Part shown: positions 7,188-9,507 of the stretch, piece after piece | Layout: the number at the start of each line of letters is the position of its first letter | How positions within the stretch are numbered: position 1 is the first letter of the stretch | DNA from: Acidobacteriota bacterium | GTDB taxonomy: Bacteria; Acidobacteriota; Vicinamibacteria; Vicinamibacterales; 2-12-FULL-66-21 | Reading direction: 5' to 3' | Length of the DNA stretch: 9,507 bases | Assembly (NCBI GenBank): GCA_013694845.1 | Contig: JACDBQ010000150.1 | Coordinates: 1-9,507 of the forward strand | Made by a program: the position numbers and the translations under genes | Notes under the pieces: generated by a model | What the model saw: the letters and a program-made list of their open reading frames with translations, nothing else | Databases searched by the model: none | Told to the model about the DNA's origin: nothing

Positions 7188-9199
7188 TCCACCCGGAGGT
7201 AGTCGATCGCCGCGGCCAGCACCCTTCCGTCGCTGCCGGCACCCACGTCCGCCGGGCGGGCTGAGCGGCCGAAGTTCAACGTCAGACGGTTGACGCCCGT
7301 CCGCCACGCGGTCCGGTCCACGACGAACAGCGCCGTTGACCACTCGCCGACCAGTTGGATGGGTGGCTGCGCGACCCCGTTGACGACTATGGCAAGGGTC
7401 TGCGCGGTGGCTCCGGGATAGTCGAACGATCGCGCTCGCACCTGCACCCGCAGGGACGCCGGATGGTCGAGGGGAATGATCGTCGTGACCGACTGGCTGG
7501 CCCAGCGAAATGACACGGGGCCCGCCCGTTCTGCGGCATGCCATCCGTCTCCCAGCCACAGCTCGTCGCCCGGTTCACCCACGTCGACGCGACCGTAGGG
7601 CCGGACCGGATCCCCCAGAAAACGATTGGCGGAGAGCAGATCGTAAGCACCGATGGGCACATCGTTGCGCGCGGCGAACAGCAGGCTGGCCGGATAGGTG
7701 AACGGATGGCCGAACCAGCCGTGGAAGGCCCGCGCCTGGTGGGCGGCTGCTTCGGCGAACGAGACGGCTTCGCCAATGCGAACGTGGCCGTTCTGCGCGG
7801 CGCTCATCAGCGTGAGGTTCCACAGGACGAGCAGGCCGCCGCCACCTGCGACGACCCTCAACGGATGGCGGCGCGCCAGTTCGGTTGCGCGGTCCACAAA
7901 CGCCGCCACGCCCAGCGCAAACAGTGGAATCGTTCCATCGAAGCGGCGTCCACCGTAGCCGACGCTGCCCCACCAGTCCTGGATCGACGCGTTGAAGTAC
8001 GTCATCAGCGCCAGCGCCAGGATGGCGGGAGCGCCAATCCACGGGCGTGCGATCGCAAAGATGGCCAGGCCGACTGCGCCCAGGTACAGCACGGGCGACC
8101 AGCTGAGAAGTCCGTTTCTGGAGGACCACAGGATGTCGACCAGATGCGGATCCCACCACTGAATCTGCGGTCCGATCGGGGAGACGGCGAGGAAGGACCC
8201 GTAGATGGCTTTCCACGCGAGCATCTGCGGAAGGAACGCAAGGACGGCGCAGCCGGTGAACAATGCCCCGGCGGACAACGCCGAGAGGATCCGCGGGCGA
8301 TCCTTCAGGCCTACCGCCGGCGCGAGCTGGGTGAGCGCCTCGTATGCCGGCAGCAGCGCGAACAGCGCGTTCTGCCAGCGGATCAGTGTGATGAAGCCGG
8401 CCACCAGCCCGAGGATCGCCCACTGTGCCCGTGTTCGTCGGCCGTGCGTCGCCGCCCACAGCCACGCAAATCCCGCGACACCAGCCATCGATGGCGCGTG
8501 CGTCATGCTCGGCTCCTTCACGATGTACCAGAGCATGAAGGATCCGGCCACCGTGAACGCAACAGCCCCGCCGGCCAGGCGTGCGTCGAAGAACAGCAAC
8601 GCCAGTCGATACGTAAACCAGCAGCCGAGCAACCCGTAGACGAGTCCGGCGATGCAGACGGCCTGCCGGTACGGATACGACATGCCGTTCGTGCTGACGT
8701 CGGCGCCGCCAGCCGCCAGTCGGCCGGCGATCGGGTGCGCCGCGGCGAAGAACGGCGCCCAGACGAACGCGGGGCCGATCGTCCACGCCGACTGCGCATA
8801 CCCGGTTGGCGTCGGCTCGAACAGCTGTGGCTTGTCGCCGAGCCCGAGCAGCTTGTAGTCGTTCGAGAACTCGACGTCCCGGTCGAAGACGAGAGACCGG
8901 AGGTACGCGAAATAGTAGAAGCCGTCGCTCTGAAGCCTCGCACCGAGTTCAATCTGGGTGGCCACCCCGGCGGAGAACAACGCGGCGAAAACGAAAGCGG
9001 TAGCTCCGCCCTGGCGAGCCCGCCGACACGCCATCAGTCCCGCGGCCGCAGCGAGCGCCGCGACGACCGTCAGAGTCAGAAGACCCGGCCTGACGCCGAG
9101 CAGCAGATCGAGCGCCGACCGACGCGCCACTTCGCGGCCGCACAACTCGATCGCGACCAGCGACAATGCCACCGACGCGGTGGCACGGACCGATGTCAC
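7175..9199 (-). CDS. GT-C-fold membrane glycosyltransferase-like protein with periplasmic beta-rich C-terminal domain
   Basis: A 674-residue polytopic membrane protein with roughly 11-13 hydrophobic helices between about residues 5 and 466. The loop after the early helices contains LQSDGFYYFAYLRSLVFDRD (89-108) followed by VEFSNDY. This resembles the first periplasmic loop of GT-C enzymes, where acidic residues bind the lipid-phosphate donor or a metal; Asp92 and Asp106/Asp108 are the candidates. Further family-like stretches are PTGYAQSAWTIGPAFVWAPFF (131-151) and DWWGSVGYGGRRF (408-420). From about 535 to the end there is no hydrophobic helix but many beta strands (for example ASLRVQVRAR and TLAIVVNGVAQPPIQLVGEW), suggesting a galactose-binding-like beta-sandwich. 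Such proteins transfer sugars from polyprenyl-phosphate carriers to acceptors outside the inner membrane; the sugar and acceptor here are unknown. The GTG start overlaps the stop of the upstream glycosyltransferase gene as GTGA, and an RBS GAAGG lies seven bases before it. The membrane-enzyme class is likely; catalytic function is inferred. Confidence 0.7.
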   Translation of the reverse strand: MTSVRATASVALSLVAIELCGREVARRSALDLLLGVRPGLLTLTVVAALAAAAGLMACRRARQGGATAFVFAALFSAGVATQIELGARLQSDGFYYFAYLRSLVFDRDVEFSNDYKLLGLGDKPQLFEPTPTGYAQSAWTIGPAFVWAPFFAAAHPIAGRLAAGGADVSTNGMSYPYRQAVCIAGLVYGLLGCWFTYRLALLFFDARLAGGAVAFTVAGSFMLWYIVKEPSMTHAPSMAGVAGFAWLWAATHGRRTRAQWAILGLVAGFITLIRWQNALFALLPAYEALTQLAPAVGLKDRPRILSALSAGALFTGCAVLAFLPQMLAWKAIYGSFLAVSPIGPQIQWWDPHLVDILWSSRNGLLSWSPVLYLGAVGLAIFAIARPWIGAPAILALALMTYFNASIQDWWGSVGYGGRRFDGTIPLFALGVAAFVDRATELARRHPLRVVAGGGGLLVLWNLTLMSAAQNGHVRIGEAVSFAEAAAHQARAFHGWFGHPFTYPASLLFAARNDVPIGAYDLLSANRFLGDPVRPYGRVDVGEPGDELWLGDGWHAAERAGPVSFRWASQSVTTIIPLDHPASLRVQVRARSFDYPGATAQTLAIVVNGVAQPPIQLVGEWSTALFVVDRTAWRTGVNRLTLNFGRSARPADVGAGSDGRVLAAAIDYLRVEVIQ

Positions 9200-9507
9200 C
9201 GCGGTACCTTCAGGATGCGCAGCTCGGGTCCCGGGCGCCCGGGCCCCGGCGTGAAGCGTACGAGCTCCTGCACCTGCGAGAACAGCACCATGTACTCCTG
9301 GTACTCCTGCTGGTGGTCACGTGGCGACTCGAGGTACGGCCCAAAGGACTGTGAAGACGCGATCAGGTAGTCGACCCCGTCGAGTCGATAGCGTTCGTAG
9401 GTCTGCAGACGGAGCTGGGGGATTCGGCTCTCCCGGTACGTGCGCGACAGGGAAAAGTGGCTCCCCTCCATCACGACATTGGCTCCCGCGGGAACGTTGG
9501 CCTGAAT
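9196..9507 (-). CDS. C-terminal fragment of a GT39/ArnT-like membrane glycosyltransferase (5' end outside window)
   Basis: The frame is open to the right edge, so only the last 103 residues are seen. They begin IQANVPAGANVVMEGSHFSL and continue with YERYRLDGVDYLIASSQSFG, then a QQEYQEYMVLFSQVQELVRF segment, and end GPELRILKVPR. This layout is typical of the soluble tail of polyprenyl-phosphate-dependent mannosyl/aminoarabinosyl-transferase-like proteins: a 'W(I)..N(V/I)P.G..V..E' start, a 'Y..(G/V)DYL(I/V).SS' strand, then a 'Y......L..L..F.P....GP.I.IY.V' finish. No membrane helix or catalytic loop is in view, so enzyme activity cannot be judged. The TGA stop overlaps the GTG of the downstream glycosyltransferase gene by four bases, indicating one transcript. 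GTG at 9474 and ATG at 9471 are internal Val/Met codons rather than likely starts, because similarity to the family continues upstream of them. Confidence 0.65.
   Translation of the reverse strand: MQANVPAGANVVMEGSHFSLSRTYRESRIPQLRLQTYERYRLDGVDYLIASSQSFGPYLESPRDHQQEYQEYMVLFSQVQELVRFTPGPGRPGPELRILKVPR
9207..9211 (-). promoter_or_regulatory. Ribosome binding site for the GT-C gene starting at 9199
   Basis: GAAGG on the minus strand, seven bases before the GTG at 9199, lies inside the end of the upstream coding region. It supports the GTG as the true start despite the overlap with the preceding stop. Confidence 0.55.
9225..9248 (-). repeat. GC-only inverted repeat inside the end of the upstream glycosyltransferase gene
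   Basis: CCCGGGCGCCCGGG at 9230-9243 is a perfect 14-base palindrome. After one mismatch (9229/9244) four further pairs extend it to 9225-9248. It encodes a Pro/Gly-rich stretch (PGPGRPGP). In the mRNA it could form a very stable stem about 25 bases before the coupled GTG start and about 13 bases before its RBS. Confidence 0.6.

Noticed and set aside
7575..8786. A 403-codon open frame on the - strand overlapping the GT-C gene
   Set aside because: Arg/Gly/Pro-rich low-complexity translation in another frame of the real gene; no membrane helices or motifs.
7538..9370. A 610-codon open frame on the + strand, opposite the glycosyltransferase genes
   Set aside because: Its translation is rich in Arg, Gln, Glu and Pro with no domain, signal or membrane pattern, as expected for an antisense frame of GC-rich coding DNA. 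The opposite strand encodes a coherent membrane protein.

Overview
The window comes from a GC-rich, Gram-negative (diderm) bacterium. The best guess at the lineage is Acidobacteriota, perhaps Vicinamibacteria-like. That rests on base composition, protein flavour and gene order only, so it is tentative. Five protein-coding genes fill almost all of the window, and two of them run off its edges. No tRNA, rRNA, CRISPR array, insertion sequence or phage gene was seen.

Left part (1-7163, + strand) is an outer-membrane biogenesis module. It starts with the end of a TamB-family protein. TamB spans the periplasm from the inner membrane and helps deliver outer-membrane proteins or phospholipids. The next gene overlaps it by one base (TGATG) and encodes an Omp85/BamA-type outer-membrane insertase, in which seven POTRA domains can be counted ahead of the 16-stranded barrel. 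The third gene encodes a small secreted SurA-like protein: it has the SurA N-terminal chaperone fold and a C-terminal helix but no room for a peptidyl-prolyl isomerase domain. Together they form a plausible chaperone, periplasmic bridge and insertase set. A short AT-rich heptamer tandem repeat lies between genes two and three.

Right part (7175-9507, - strand) converges on the first module with an 11-base gap. It holds two membrane glycosyltransferase-like genes that read leftward and overlap by GTGA. The upstream one is only the last ~103 residues of a GT39/ArnT-like protein. The downstream one is a complete 674-residue GT-C-fold protein with a periplasmic beta-rich C-terminal domain. They probably work in lipid-linked sugar transfer to a cell-envelope acceptor; the substrate cannot be read from sequence.

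No clearly new biological system is evident. The points most worth a second look are the seven-POTRA Omp85 coupled to TamB, the PPIase-less SurA-like protein, the heptamer repeat, and a strong GC palindrome just upstream of the glycosyltransferase start.
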